Shown: positions 8,957-18,457 of the stretch, in pieces | Numbering within the stretch: position 1 is the stretch's first letter | Layout: the number at the start of each line of letters is the position of its first letter | Origin: a virus | DNA: 27,133 nucleotides | IMG/VR virus record: IMGVR_UViG_3300042924_000756 | Coordinates: 1-27,133 of that record | Direction: 5' to 3' (one strand) | Position numbers and translations under genes: made by a program | Notes under the pieces: model-generated | Told to the model about the DNA's origin: nothing | Databases searched by the model: none | The model's input: the letters and a program-made list of their open reading frames with translations, nothing else

Positions 8957-11382
8957 TTATATTGTAACCGATCTCTATAAATACCAGTAGCTCCTCTAAC
9001 TCCAGCTTCTAGAGCCCCAAGTGTCTCTTCTCTCTTGTATTGCTTTTCCCCAATTTCAACTTGTTTGTTAAATTGAGCAATATCAGCTCTCATAGCATCA
9101 GACTTAAGTCCAGCTTCAACATTAAATTGAGAGGCCTGTTGACCCAATCTAGCTTCTTCTGCAGCTAACCCTAAATTAGCTTTTTGTTCTTGGTCAGCTA
9201 TTTGAAGCATCTGATCATTAAGCTTAGAGTTAGTTGCCATCATAGCAGCAATTCCTCCAGGACCAGCATTTTGATTTTGTATGGCTGTTTTAATACCTTG
9301 AGTAAGTTGAGTGGCTGAAGCTCTTTCTTGATTCATGTTAACTCTTGGAAGAACAGCTCCTTTAACACTTGCAGGCCCCGGTCCAACAGCAATAGGAGCA
9401 GCTGGTTTGTAAGGATTAAGCAAGGCATATCCTGCAGGTACCATTTGTAGAGCCCCGAATAACAAACCTTTATCCATACCTTCATTTATCTCACCTTTAG
9501 GCATAGCTACACAATTACCATTTCTATCACGGTATTGCCCAGGAGGACAAGCTTGATATTTTTCTGGAAGTTCAGGGGCAGGTGGTATAGCAGGAGTTTC
9601 ATTTTTAACATCCTCTACTTTAACATCTTCTTTTTTAGGCTCATCTTTAAGTTTAGCATTTTCCATAGCTAATCTAACTGCTTCGTGGAAAATGCCGGGG
9701 TCATTATCTGTAGCTTCTTTTCTAATTATTTTTACAAGGTCAGCTCCAGTTTTACCTGCTGCTCTAAGTTTTACTTGTTCTGCAAAAGGGTCTGTAGAAG
9801 CTGCATATGTTTCAATATACTTAGCTACTTCAGCAGCAGTGTCTTCATCATTTAAAGCTGTATTAACTTCATTTTTCCAAGTCTCATAGTTTTCTGGAGC
9901 CCAAATAGGATTCTTTTTAGCATTTTCAAACTGTGGAAGAAGTTTTGGATCTTTAGCTCCAATTAATTTATCTTTAGTTTCAGTAGCTCCTTCTTTAATT
10001 ACAGTAGCAGTTTTATTTTCCCCAGCAGTTTGATATTTACGAACACCTCCGTAAGCAGCTATTTGTTTTGGATTACGGCCGGCTATCTTTTCTTGCTTTT
10101 CAGCTAGAGCTTGAATTTGTTCTTGACTAGCACCAGACTTAACCATACCTTCGTGAATCTTAGCAAAGGACTTGCCTCCGAGTTTTAAATACTCAGAAAA
10201 GAAATATTCTTTAGACTGTACTTTTCCACCCTTTTTCATTAGTACTGTATCTTTAGTTTCGTTGTTCTCTACCTCTGTAAGTGGACCTTCCATTATCCCA
10301 CCTTCATCGTGAGTGTTACCTATGTACTTAACTTCACCGTTAGGTCCAATTGGAATTTCGTATCCTCCAGGAAGCTGTTTAGCTCCTCCTAATTGAGCAT
10401 AAAAAGAAGGGGTAGATTGCATGTCCATATTAGTAGAGCTTGCATATCCAAATCCGGTTTGTGGTCCGGCCAATCTAGATCTTAAAAATGCTGAATTATA
10501 ATCTCCTGCAATTCTGGTTTTTTCTTCTTTTAATCTTTCAGCTTCTTTTTTAGCTTCTTTATTTTCTTTACCTGCTTTAATAGCCCCAACACCTGCTCCA
10601 ATACCTGCTCCTATGATTCCTCCAATTACATTCCCAACTCCGGGGAGAATAGATCCAGCAGCAGCACCGATACTAAAACCAGTACCTGCAGATTTAAGCA
10701 TGCTTCCTCCTACATTACCTCGAGATTCTTTTTTAGTGAAAGTATAAGGATTATCATCGTCAGCTCTATTCTCTATAACAGTACCAGCAATATTAGCTCC
10801 TATTCCAATTCCAGCACTTGCTAAACCTGACATTTGAGGAACAGTAGAAGCAGCAGTGGATGCAACAGTAGATGTGGTAGAAGCAGCTTTACCAGCACCG
10901 GCAGCAGAAGCATCAAATACTTGTGCTGTAGGAGTAGGCCCAACTGTGCTGCTTAATATTGAACTTCCAGAATCAGCAACTGGTGCCACTCCAGGGGCAG
11001 CACCGAATGGCTGAGAGGCAGCAAGAGAAGCTTGGCCAGCATCTACTGGTTTAGGTACCATAAATTTCCCTAGTATCCCCTTTGATGCATCAGACTGAGC
11101 AGCTTTTACTAGTGACCCAGCTCCTTTAGTTATTGCTTGGTTTTGAGTTTGTTTTTTTCTTTCTACAGAAGCTTCTTGAGCTTTTTTAGAGGCTATCTCA
11201 ATTTCTTCTGTTTCTGTTAACACTCTCCCTAAACTAGCTTCAGCTACAGCCCTATCTTCTTCACTAAGTACAGGAGTAGCACTCAACCCGATAGCATTAT
11301 ACCCTAAAGAGTAATCAGTTGTACTTTTAGGACCTGCAAATTGGTATTTATTAATTTTCTTTTTTAAGGGTTTCTTTTTCAT
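8941..11382 (-). CDS. Large virion protein with glycine-zipper segment, 813 aa
   Basis: The ATG at 11382 overlaps the stop of the upstream tail gene (TAATG), implying coupled translation; the gene ends with the only TAG stop in the window. Layout: a very basic N-terminus (MKKKPLKKKINKYQFAG); an Ala/Ser/Thr-rich low-complexity region (about 100-200); a Gly/Ile/Ala-rich hydrophobic stretch at about 233-271 with repeated GxxxG spacing; a Lys/Glu helix; and a compact module at about 335-455 with HDEGGI, EYFFSEYLKLGGKSFAKIH and GGVRKYQTAG. After an Asp/Glu/Lys region comes a Cys pair (CPPGQYRDRNGNC, near 614-626) and a Gln/Ala helical C-terminus. The module at 335-455 is one I recall from large structural proteins of Bacteroidota phages. 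Glycine zippers can insert into membranes, so a cargo protein helping DNA cross the envelope is plausible but inferred. Confidence 0.82.
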   Translation of the reverse strand: MKKKPLKKKINKYQFAGPKSTTDYSLGYNAIGLSATPVLSEEDRAVAEASLGRVLTETEEIEIASKKAQEASVERKKQTQNQAITKGAGSLVKAAQSDASKGILGKFMVPKPVDAGQASLAASQPFGAAPGVAPVADSGSSILSSTVGPTPTAQVFDASAAGAGKAASTTSTVASTAASTVPQMSGLASAGIGIGANIAGTVIENRADDDNPYTFTKKESRGNVGGSMLKSAGTGFSIGAAAGSILPGVGNVIGGIIGAGIGAGVGAIKAGKENKEAKKEAERLKEEKTRIAGDYNSAFLRSRLAGPQTGFGYASSTNMDMQSTPSFYAQLGGAKQLPGGYEIPIGPNGEVKYIGNTHDEGGIMEGPLTEVENNETKDTVLMKKGGKVQSKEYFFSEYLKLGGKSFAKIHEGMVKSGASQEQIQALAEKQEKIAGRNPKQIAAYGGVRKYQTAGENKTATVIKEGATETKDKLIGAKDPKLLPQFENAKKNPIWAPENYETWKNEVNTALNDEDTAAEVAKYIETYAASTDPFAEQVKLRAAGKTGADLVKIIRKEATDNDPGIFHEAVRLAMENAKLKDEPKKEDVKVEDVKNETPAIPPAPELPEKYQACPPGQYRDRNGNCVAMPKGEINEGMDKGLLFGALQMVPAGYALLNPYKPAAPIAVGPGPASVKGAVLPRVNMNQERASATQLTQGIKTAIQNQNAGPGGIAAMMATNSKLNDQMLQIADQEQKANLGLAAEEARLGQQASQFNVEAGLKSDAMRADIAQFNKQVEIGEKQYKREETLGALEAGVRGATGIYRDRLQYKAQEL

Positions 11383-14300
11383 TATCTAAAGGATTGTCTG
11401 TATGCAACAGAGGCTGAATACAAATTTATTAAAGTTTTGCTTTCGTTGTTAGCAATTAATCTAACTCCTATAAATTTATCTACAAACTTTCTTTTTTCAT
11501 ACCAAGGTTTGTTAGGGTTTATATAAGCTGTATTTATAACACCTTCTGTCACAAACATTGAAATAGTTTGTGACGTTACTGTAGAACCTAAGTAATCATC
11601 ACCTTGAACATTAACCTGTCCATTTACTAGACTTGTACTTACAACAGTATTAGATAAATCTCTAAAGTCGTTAAATGACCACTCGTTATCAGTTTTTCTT
11701 ATATTCTTTAAGTATACTAATTCTGTTTCCCCACTTATTTGTGTAGTATTGTAAATGTAGAAGCTAGTAAATCCAGGGTTAAATTGTTGTTTAACTTGCT
11801 GAATACTTCTAGGAGTTTTAGTAAATACATCTGTAAAGAATTTGACAGATTGTGCTATTTTATCTTGAATTTTACTATTCATTATACCTTGTTGAGATCT
11901 TACAATTTCACCAGTCATAATAAAATCAATTTCAAAATTGGCCAGTTTATCATAAATAAGGCCTGGATTTTCCATATCATCGTGGCTATACATTTTACTT
12001 GGAAAGCTTGGATCGAAGCTGTACAAAGTTGTAGAGTTATATGCATATAAAGGAGGCAAGTAAGTATGTCTACTAGCCCATACTTTGAATGTAGTAGAAA
12101 AACTTAAGGTCCAACCTGATTTAACAAAGTATGTAGGATCTGCAAAATTTAACTTTTTATTTTGCTTTTTATTAATGAATACATTTTCAACTGGATCGTA
12201 TACAATTGTACCATTATTAAACAAGGTAATAAAAGTTTGAGTTGGGGCTATCTCTTTTTTAGTGATAAGTATTCTAGAAAACCCAGGATCGTAAGAAGTA
12301 ATAAATCCATAGTCCCCAGTTGGGGCATCTATATTAATGTCTGTAAAATTGTATCCAAAAGCTTCTAAAGTAAATGGTATATTTTCGTCACACCAAGTAT
12401 CTAAACCATTCTCACTTAACTCGGCAACTTGGCCGGCAATTAAGAAAATCTTTCTTGCCTTGTAAGCTACAAATACATATCCTTCTTTGGTAAGTAAAGA
12501 GCTAAACAAGTTGTAATTTCCTACATACCCTTCTTGAGTTTGAATAAACTCGTCAGGTTCTTGAGCAAATAGATCCCCGGTACCAATGTAAGCTTGGGTA
12601 GCGTCTCCGAGTTCTAAGTTTTGTTTACCTTTAGTTCTAAATAAGCTACGTTCAGTGTGAATATAAAGCAGGTTGTCAAGTTTAAAGATATTAGTAATCT
12701 GCCCTTTATTTTGAGCAAAGTCTTTGTAATCCAATGCTAAAAAATAGCTGTAAGTATCATTGAAATTCCCATCTTGAACTACAGATCTAATTACCCTATT
12801 AGGGAATAGATTAGTTGACTTATCTCTTTTTGAGAATGGGATAGTAACTCTAATATCTTGTACTAAAGAATACTGATCTTCATACAAGATATTATCCATC
12901 TTAGTTAAGTCTGCTAACGGACTTCTGTATACTACATCGGCCGCTGTAAACTTATCAAAGTATAAACTATTACTAACAGGTACTCCTTTTTCAGTATCTC
13001 CAGCATGTCTAAAATTTATGTTATCGTCAGACTCTACAAAGTATTGGATAACTGTAGATACTGGGTCAACATCTCCTTTTACCCAGTTATTTTCATTTGC
13101 AATAGTATGCAATCTTTGGTCTAAATTACCAACTCCCCATAATACTCTGATTCCATAAGTATTTCCAGCTGTTATGTTTACAGGAATATCCCCATATAAA
13201 AATCTACCCCAATCAGCATTAGCATTGCCCGGATGGGAAGCATTAGTACCTTTAACAAAATACTTCATTGCAAAACTTTGAGATGTAACTCGATATCCGT
13301 ATCTACAAATAAAAGTATCTCCCCCAAATATTGCATTTGTGGTTACTCCGGTATAATATGAATCTATATCAGCTTTTTGAAATGGATTTTCTCCTTGACC
13401 TGTTTCATAATCTATTTTAGAATCTATTGGGTGGTAATATCCAGTAAATACTAATTGCTGAGCATCAAAAGGTTCAAACACATCTGTCTTTGCAGAACAT
13501 AGATTTAGTAAGTAAAAGTTAGGTCTTCCTATACTAGCCTCTGATTTTTGAATAGTAGTTCTGTTCGGTAAAAGTGTTACAAATTCGTCTACCACATAAG
13601 CTTCCCCACCTTTATTCAACCAAGCATCTGAATAAAATCCTCTTAGCACTGGTAAACCTGAAGCTAGACTTAAAGCTATTGAAGATTCTCCACTGTTATT
13701 AACTAAATAAGTAGCTCCTTTAAATGCCGTACTAGATACATTTTTAAGGAAAGATAATCCTTGTAAGTAAGTAGCACCGTCAGGTTCAATCATAAAGACG
13801 GAACGAAGACCTGATAATATTTGATCTTGGTTTGATTGTGTCCAATATCCACTTGAAGAACCGGTACCAACATCTATACCGGCTTGCCCAGGACGTGAAT
13901 ACTTGGCTGCAATAACAACTCTTCCATCTAAATTTTTTGGGCCAGGTACATCAAAGAGTGAGTCATTTGGATTATATTCATAATCTATAGTATTCCCTAA
14001 ATCAGGATGCACCCATGCATAATCATCATCTCCATAAGCTGCACGAAATGTTTTAAATCTATAGTCTACTCCTGTAATTCCTCCAATTCCTCCTCCTTCA
14101 ATTCCAATTACAGTCGGAATTGCATTTTTATACCCACCTCTCCAATATTGCATAGTCATAACATATTGGATGTCGACGTGAGTAGTAGTAGCTACAGTAT
14201 GCTTTTTTCTAAGCAAGTTAAAATCATGCATTTGAATTACTGGGTGCCCTAAATAAGTACCAGAAGTAGCTGCATTTTCGGTAATTAAAGAACGAGAGTG

Positions 14301-16361
14301 AGTAAACCCACTCATATACCACATCATGTGTTTAGAGTCTTTTATTGCATTTTCTCTTTGATTAGCTATACTACCTGCTAATATTGGGACTGCAGGAAAG
14401 CTAGCACTCTGCCCAATAATAGTTTTATTAGGTTGAGTTCTTTTAGCATAATAGACTTTAAATCCTTGAATTTGCTCAAGGATAAATCGTGGTATTTTGA
14501 TATCGCTAAGTCGTACAAAAAGTATTCTAACAGATTCTTCGAATGTAACATCTCCCTCGTCACCTGAATCATTACTTAGGTTAGGAGTTGAAAAATCAAA
14601 GCCGTGCTCAATAAAAGAGAAGTTAGCATTTTTATTAGACGGCATCTTATGGTGTCTTACTTTTTTATTTGTTAACGTATCTTCATATTGAGGAATACCT
14701 AATGAGTTAGTTCCCCATATTTCAAACTCTGGAGAGCTGGGATAAGTTTCATGTTGGTTCTCCCAAAAACCCGTAGATTCGTTTGTAGTTAAAAGAGAAG
14801 TATCTGCGTATTGGTATACCAACGCTTTTGGGTCAAATCTTGCAGTCTCTTCTAAACCAGGAACATTTATAACTTGCTCTTTTTCTGTATCATTAACTAT
14901 ATTACGGCCAGGAATATGATAGGCAAAAGTCTCTGAGCCATCTTTTAATACTAAAGAGATGTAAAATGCATAAACTTCTCCACGTCTGTAAGTCTTCTTT
15001 TTATATAAAAGAGAGCTATCTCGATATCCTTTAGAAGCATTTTTTTGTAAAGCAATGATATTTTCAAGGTATGGAAACATTTTACCATCCTGTTTCCAAT
15101 AATCAGTAGGGACTATAGATTGATCTTGTTCCCCATTAGAGGCATCTGGATTTATAATTTTAGCATAACCTTCATTCAAGTTATAGTGATCATAACGACG
15201 TGGGTCAAAGTTTTCTATTTTTTGTGTTCCTACACTTAGCTTAATACGATTAGCAAATCTTTGAAAACCTAAATCTTTTCGGCCGGTCAAATTGGCCATA
15301 TATAATCTATTATCAAGCTGTGTTAACGATCGACATGTTAAATACCTAACCTTATCTATAATTGTATCTTCTACTGCTGCAGATGCTACTGTTTCTATTC
15401 CACTGTAAACAATGTTAAAGTTCGTAGATATCTCCACTGGTTCTAACTTATATACAAATTGAGCTGTTCCAACTCTTTGAATAACGTATGGAACAACGTA
15501 TTTATAATCAGACGAAGATATTTCTACTTCCCAAGAAATTGATTTAGCTGTTTGAGTTTCGTTAGGGGCTCCACTGATCATTTCAAATGGAATAGTAGCC
15601 TCATCTGCAGGTACTATGTAGACAGGGTTTGATACTGTAAGTACGTTAGTTTCAGTAGAATCTTCATCTGCATAAGACAAGCCTAAGAAGTAAGTACCTG
15701 ACTCAACTCCTCCCCCACGAAGTATTTGAACATCATTGAATTGTGGTATTGGGCCAGAATGCTTAAAAATATTCAGAGTTTCAATCTTAGCTCCTGGTAA
15801 ATTGTATAAATAAAATGGAGTAGCTAATGGGTTATCAGCTAAGAATTTTTTCTGTTTGCTGACATTAAATACTCTTGGGGGATTGTAACTAGAAATATAA
15901 TTAATACCAGTATTAGGTTCTGTTGCTAAGTTATAGTAATTATCTGTAAAATAGATAATTATATCTCCTGTTGGAGATATTCTAAATTCTCCGTAAACTG
16001 TGTGATTAAGATCAAAGTTAAGATCTCCTAGTTCAGGTTGTAATAGACCGGAGTTACCTGGAGTAATAAGTAAAAATTCAAAGCTATTTACTTTAGTATC
16101 AACGTAAGTAATGTAAGATCTACTACCCTCTACTCCAAAGATGATGAAATCATCGTTTGGTAAGGCAATTTGACCTACAGGGTTAACTAAACGGTTTTGA
16201 CTTGTTATTATATTAACGGTTAGTTTAGTACCGTATTCATTACTTACAGCTAGTTTAGTAGGGTCAATAACTGCATTTAATGCATCACGGTAGGTGTCAT
16301 CTGGCTGATCAGCTCGGCCAGTATCCTTAAACATTCCTTTTAAAAACTTCAAGTTTACCAT
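11382..16361 (-). CDS. Very large tail protein, 1659 aa (crAss tail muzzle / P22 gp10-like)
   Basis: ATG at 16361, TAA at 11384-11382 sharing one base with the next ATG. The N-terminus (MVNLKFLKGMFKDTGR, then YRDALNAVIDPTKLA) is followed by almost continuous beta-structure with many aromatic residues and Asn/Gly turns, and no hydrophobic helix. Residues about 1200-1330 carry strand-turn repeats such as LLYIHTERSLFRTKGKQ and GYVFVAYKARKIFLIAG, which resemble the beta-propeller-like tail hub/stabilisation proteins of the P22 gp10 type. In crAss-like phages a protein of this size and position forms the outer end of the short tail (the 'muzzle'), sitting after the ring proteins and before the cargo proteins; the same order is seen here. 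Family assignment rests on recalled sequence pattern, length and synteny. A tail-fibre role is less likely because the typical fibre repeats are absent. Confidence 0.85.
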   Translation of the reverse strand: MVNLKFLKGMFKDTGRADQPDDTYRDALNAVIDPTKLAVSNEYGTKLTVNIITSQNRLVNPVGQIALPNDDFIIFGVEGSRSYITYVDTKVNSFEFLLITPGNSGLLQPELGDLNFDLNHTVYGEFRISPTGDIIIYFTDNYYNLATEPNTGINYISSYNPPRVFNVSKQKKFLADNPLATPFYLYNLPGAKIETLNIFKHSGPIPQFNDVQILRGGGVESGTYFLGLSYADEDSTETNVLTVSNPVYIVPADEATIPFEMISGAPNETQTAKSISWEVEISSSDYKYVVPYVIQRVGTAQFVYKLEPVEISTNFNIVYSGIETVASAAVEDTIIDKVRYLTCRSLTQLDNRLYMANLTGRKDLGFQRFANRIKLSVGTQKIENFDPRRYDHYNLNEGYAKIINPDASNGEQDQSIVPTDYWKQDGKMFPYLENIIALQKNASKGYRDSSLLYKKKTYRRGEVYAFYISLVLKDGSETFAYHIPGRNIVNDTEKEQVINVPGLEETARFDPKALVYQYADTSLLTTNESTGFWENQHETYPSSPEFEIWGTNSLGIPQYEDTLTNKKVRHHKMPSNKNANFSFIEHGFDFSTPNLSNDSGDEGDVTFEESVRILFVRLSDIKIPRFILEQIQGFKVYYAKRTQPNKTIIGQSASFPAVPILAGSIANQRENAIKDSKHMMWYMSGFTHSRSLITENAATSGTYLGHPVIQMHDFNLLRKKHTVATTTHVDIQYVMTMQYWRGGYKNAIPTVIGIEGGGIGGITGVDYRFKTFRAAYGDDDYAWVHPDLGNTIDYEYNPNDSLFDVPGPKNLDGRVVIAAKYSRPGQAGIDVGTGSSSGYWTQSNQDQILSGLRSVFMIEPDGATYLQGLSFLKNVSSTAFKGATYLVNNSGESSIALSLASGLPVLRGFYSDAWLNKGGEAYVVDEFVTLLPNRTTIQKSEASIGRPNFYLLNLCSAKTDVFEPFDAQQLVFTGYYHPIDSKIDYETGQGENPFQKADIDSYYTGVTTNAIFGGDTFICRYGYRVTSQSFAMKYFVKGTNASHPGNANADWGRFLYGDIPVNITAGNTYGIRVLWGVGNLDQRLHTIANENNWVKGDVDPVSTVIQYFVESDDNINFRHAGDTEKGVPVSNSLYFDKFTAADVVYRSPLADLTKMDNILYEDQYSLVQDIRVTIPFSKRDKSTNLFPNRVIRSVVQDGNFNDTYSYFLALDYKDFAQNKGQITNIFKLDNLLYIHTERSLFRTKGKQNLELGDATQAYIGTGDLFAQEPDEFIQTQEGYVGNYNLFSSLLTKEGYVFVAYKARKIFLIAGQVAELSENGLDTWCDENIPFTLEAFGYNFTDINIDAPTGDYGFITSYDPGFSRILITKKEIAPTQTFITLFNNGTIVYDPVENVFINKKQNKKLNFADPTYFVKSGWTLSFSTTFKVWASRHTYLPPLYAYNSTTLYSFDPSFPSKMYSHDDMENPGLIYDKLANFEIDFIMTGEIVRSQQGIMNSKIQDKIAQSVKFFTDVFTKTPRSIQQVKQQFNPGFTSFYIYNTTQISGETELVYLKNIRKTDNEWSFNDFRDLSNTVVSTSLVNGQVNVQGDDYLGSTVTSQTISMFVTEGVINTAYINPNKPWYEKRKFVDKFIGVRLIANNESKTLINLYSASVAYRQSFR

Positions 16362-16374
16362 ATACTACTTATTC

Positions 16375-17271
16375 TTAATACATTCCATTATTTCTCACTG
16401 CACTTCTATCTAACTCTTCCCTAGTTCCTAAGTTCTCAAAGAAATTAGCATGTCTATTTAAGTTAGGGATAAGTCTAACCCATTGGTTCATAAATGATTC
16501 ATATTTATCGATACTTGGGAAGTTAGCTTGGTTACGTGCTTGTGTGCAGTAAAACTTCCATTTAGCATCTGCAAAATCATATCCAATACCGTTCATTGAA
16601 GGTGTATACCCTCCAAGAAGCATTTGTTTGTACACATACCAAAATAAAGCTTCTTTGAAACTAATATCGTCTGGAACTAACGGATAACAATCGTCGTCAA
16701 GTGGAAAGGCCATATAGCTTAAACATATCTGGCCTGTTTGCATGGTAGTTTTTATGTAATCACCATCGATCACATAAGTCTCTTTAGATCTTGCAAACTT
16801 ATTGGCACATTCTTCACAATGAAGATGAGCCGGGAATGTACTGGTCCCATATTGTAATGGTGTAAGTGGGTGACCAGAGTTTAGATACATGTTCTCAATA
16901 ACAACCATTCTAGCATTCAAGTCTCGTAGTTGATTATTAAAACTTGCTGCATCTGAAGGATTAGATTGAACTAGAGTATTAAGAGTATCTATCTTTTCTA
17001 TAATCTCTGTTAACTCTGTAGTTAATGCTGGATTAACAGCATTATTAACTGCAACTTGATTAATGTAATACAAATCAGCAGGAAGTAAAGCTTTGAAGTC
17101 TTTAATATTAAGAACACACCCTTTCTGTAAAAGTTGTGGTGCTGAACCTATATGTTCAAGTGCTTCTCCGATCCATTCAATAGCATCATCTATCCAGTTA
17201 TCTCCTGGAGGTTTAAGGTCTCTCATGACCTTTCTAATGATTGCTTTACTTGATACTGTTTTGTAAATCAT
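16375..17271 (-). CDS. Tail tubular / ring protein, 298 aa
   Basis: ATG at 17271, one base after the TAA of the IHF-like gene (TAAAATG), so the two are probably co-translated. The N-terminal helical part (MIYKTVSSKAIIRKVMRD, then WIDDAIEWIGEALEHIG) leads into a strand, a coiled-coil-like insertion at about 82-125, a Cys pair in HCEECANKF (152-155), and a beta segment GQICLSYMAFPLDDDCYPLVPDD (about 180-202, quoted in part as the G-x-I-x-L-S-Y...D-x-x-x-P-L-V-P-D pattern). A final helix carries EALFWYVYKQML. The beta segment plus a following helix is the pattern of phage adaptor/tail tubular proteins (T7 gp11-like, and the crAss 'tail tubular' or ring proteins). Expected role: one of the stacked rings joining portal and tail barrel. 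Exact ring number cannot be told from sequence. Confidence 0.8.
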   Translation of the reverse strand: MIYKTVSSKAIIRKVMRDLKPPGDNWIDDAIEWIGEALEHIGSAPQLLQKGCVLNIKDFKALLPADLYYINQVAVNNAVNPALTTELTEIIEKIDTLNTLVQSNPSDAASFNNQLRDLNARMVVIENMYLNSGHPLTPLQYGTSTFPAHLHCEECANKFARSKETYVIDGDYIKTTMQTGQICLSYMAFPLDDDCYPLVPDDISFKEALFWYVYKQMLLGGYTPSMNGIGYDFADAKWKFYCTQARNQANFPSIDKYESFMNQWVRLIPNLNRHANFFENLGTREELDRSAVRNNGMY

Positions 17272-17272
17272 T

Positions 17273-17758
17273 TTATCCCTTTTTAAATCGTAAGTAAGCT
17301 AGGTCATCTGCAGTTAAAAGTTTAACAAGTCTTTCCTTATTTCCTTTTAACCCCCTAGTTGCATCAAATCTATAAGCAGATTTATTTTGTATCTTACATT
17401 TAAACTTAGTCCAGTGATACTCATAGTAATATTTATCTGTGTAGTAAATATGCCACTTAGTTCCCTGACCAGTCTCTTTAGTAAACAAAGGAACTCCTTG
17501 TTCTTGAAGCTCCTTTTTATATGCATGTGAAGCAGCCCAATCAATTCGTAGTATCCTTGGGTCTCTTTCTACTCGTCTAATTGACATAAGTCCGAGATTA
17601 TTCTGCATGTTAAATTCTTTTCCTTCTAGTAGTTCATCGATAATCATCTGATTGAACTCAATGCATAATGCTGAAAATAATTTAAACTCTGCCGGATTTT
17701 CTACTTCTGATTTGTAATGCTTATATATTTGCTTTAATGTGTGTGATTTGCTGTTCAT
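17273..17758 (-). CDS. IHF/HU-like protein of the crAss structural block, 161 aa
   Basis: ATG at 17758, TAA at 17273. Residues about 25-65 show a helix-helix-strand order with FNQMIIDELLEGKEFNM and NLGLMSIRRVERDPR. This is reminiscent of the HU/IHF fold, where a helix ends in 'L..G..V' and is followed by a 'GFG.F.V..R' strand. The remainder is basic and aromatic (KWHIYYTDKYYYEYHWTKFK at about 101-120). Crassviruses are known to carry IHF-subunit-like genes between the gp4-like connector and the tail tubular gene, the position seen here. The classical DNA-binding arm (with its conserved Pro) is not clearly recognisable, so the fold may be used structurally in the tail rings rather than for DNA bending; this is inference. 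Confident as a gene, moderately confident in the family. Confidence 0.8.
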   Translation of the reverse strand: MNSKSHTLKQIYKHYKSEVENPAEFKLFSALCIEFNQMIIDELLEGKEFNMQNNLGLMSIRRVERDPRILRIDWAASHAYKKELQEQGVPLFTKETGQGTKWHIYYTDKYYYEYHWTKFKCKIQNKSAYRFDATRGLKGNKERLVKLLTADDLAYLRFKKG

Positions 17759-17761
17759 TTT

Positions 17762-18457
17762 TTAAATCATAGGTACATCCATGCATTCTCCACTATAACA
17801 TCCTGTTCTTCCTTTCTTTTGTTTTTTACGAGCAGCAGATCCACGTTTTCTAGCAGCAGCAGAAGCATTTATTTTCTTACGTTTTTTAGGAGGAGTCATA
17901 TTTTGAGAAGTTTTACTCATATTGCTTTCCATATCCATGTCTTCATTAAATCCACCTTCCTCTTTTCTAGCACGGCCTTTAGCAGCCATTTCCTGAAACT
18001 TAGATTTACCACCAGCTTTGTAAAGTTTCTTTTTACCTCCCATCATTTTTTCATCTTTTTTAGGCATTGAAGGGTATCCAAATTCTACTTCTTTAGATTC
18101 TTCTAAAAAAGATGCTTTTTCTTTAAGCTTTTTAGCTCGTTCGGCCTGTCTAGCTGCTTTGTTCAATTTTTGGCTAGCATAAGTCTCTGGAATAGATGTG
18201 CTGCTTTTAGCCTCATCTTCCATAGCATCTTGTCCTTTTTTCCAATTCTTTTGAGCCTTAGACATGACTTTATCTGCTCTTTTATTAAGTCTAGCAGATT
18301 TTTTACCACCATCTTTATATTTATCCATTGCTTCTTCTTTTTTAATTTTAGCTTCTTGCTTAAGCATCTCTTTAGTCGGCTTTTTACCTGACCCTCGTTT
18401 TGCTCTAATATTATTCCAAAGGGAGTTTTTAACTCCCAGCTTATTTAGCTTTGCCAT
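17762..18457 (-). CDS. Lys/Arg-rich 231-aa protein with C-terminal Cys motif
   Basis: I place the start at the ATG 18457-18455 (MAKLNKLGVKNSLW). The in-frame TTG at 18508 would add 17 residues and a longer overlap with the upstream gene. With the ATG start the overlap is 17 nt. The protein is extremely basic: Lys and Arg clusters throughout (KKRKK, RKKQKKGR) with little hydrophobic core, long helices with Ala/Glu/Lys, and repeated Gly-Gly-Lys segments (KYKDGGKK, MMGGKKKLYKAGGKSK). It ends GCYSGECMDVPMI, giving two Cys residues in a short tail. This composition suits nucleic-acid binding or a disordered internal virion protein packed against DNA. No family recognised. It lies 4 nt before the IHF-like gene start, inside the connector gene cluster, so a head-tail assembly or DNA-packaging role is plausible but unproven. 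Confidence 0.75.
   Translation of the reverse strand: MAKLNKLGVKNSLWNNIRAKRGSGKKPTKEMLKQEAKIKKEEAMDKYKDGGKKSARLNKRADKVMSKAQKNWKKGQDAMEDEAKSSTSIPETYASQKLNKAARQAERAKKLKEKASFLEESKEVEFGYPSMPKKDEKMMGGKKKLYKAGGKSKFQEMAAKGRARKEEGGFNEDMDMESNMSKTSQNMTPPKKRKKINASAAARKRGSAARKKQKKGRTGCYSGECMDVPMI

Noticed and set aside
8941-8990. Programmed -1 slippery site at the end of the 813-aa gene
   Set aside because: I found no X XXY YYZ heptamer in the short region where a shift into the downstream frame is possible, and no clear pseudoknot; a one-base indel explains it more simply.
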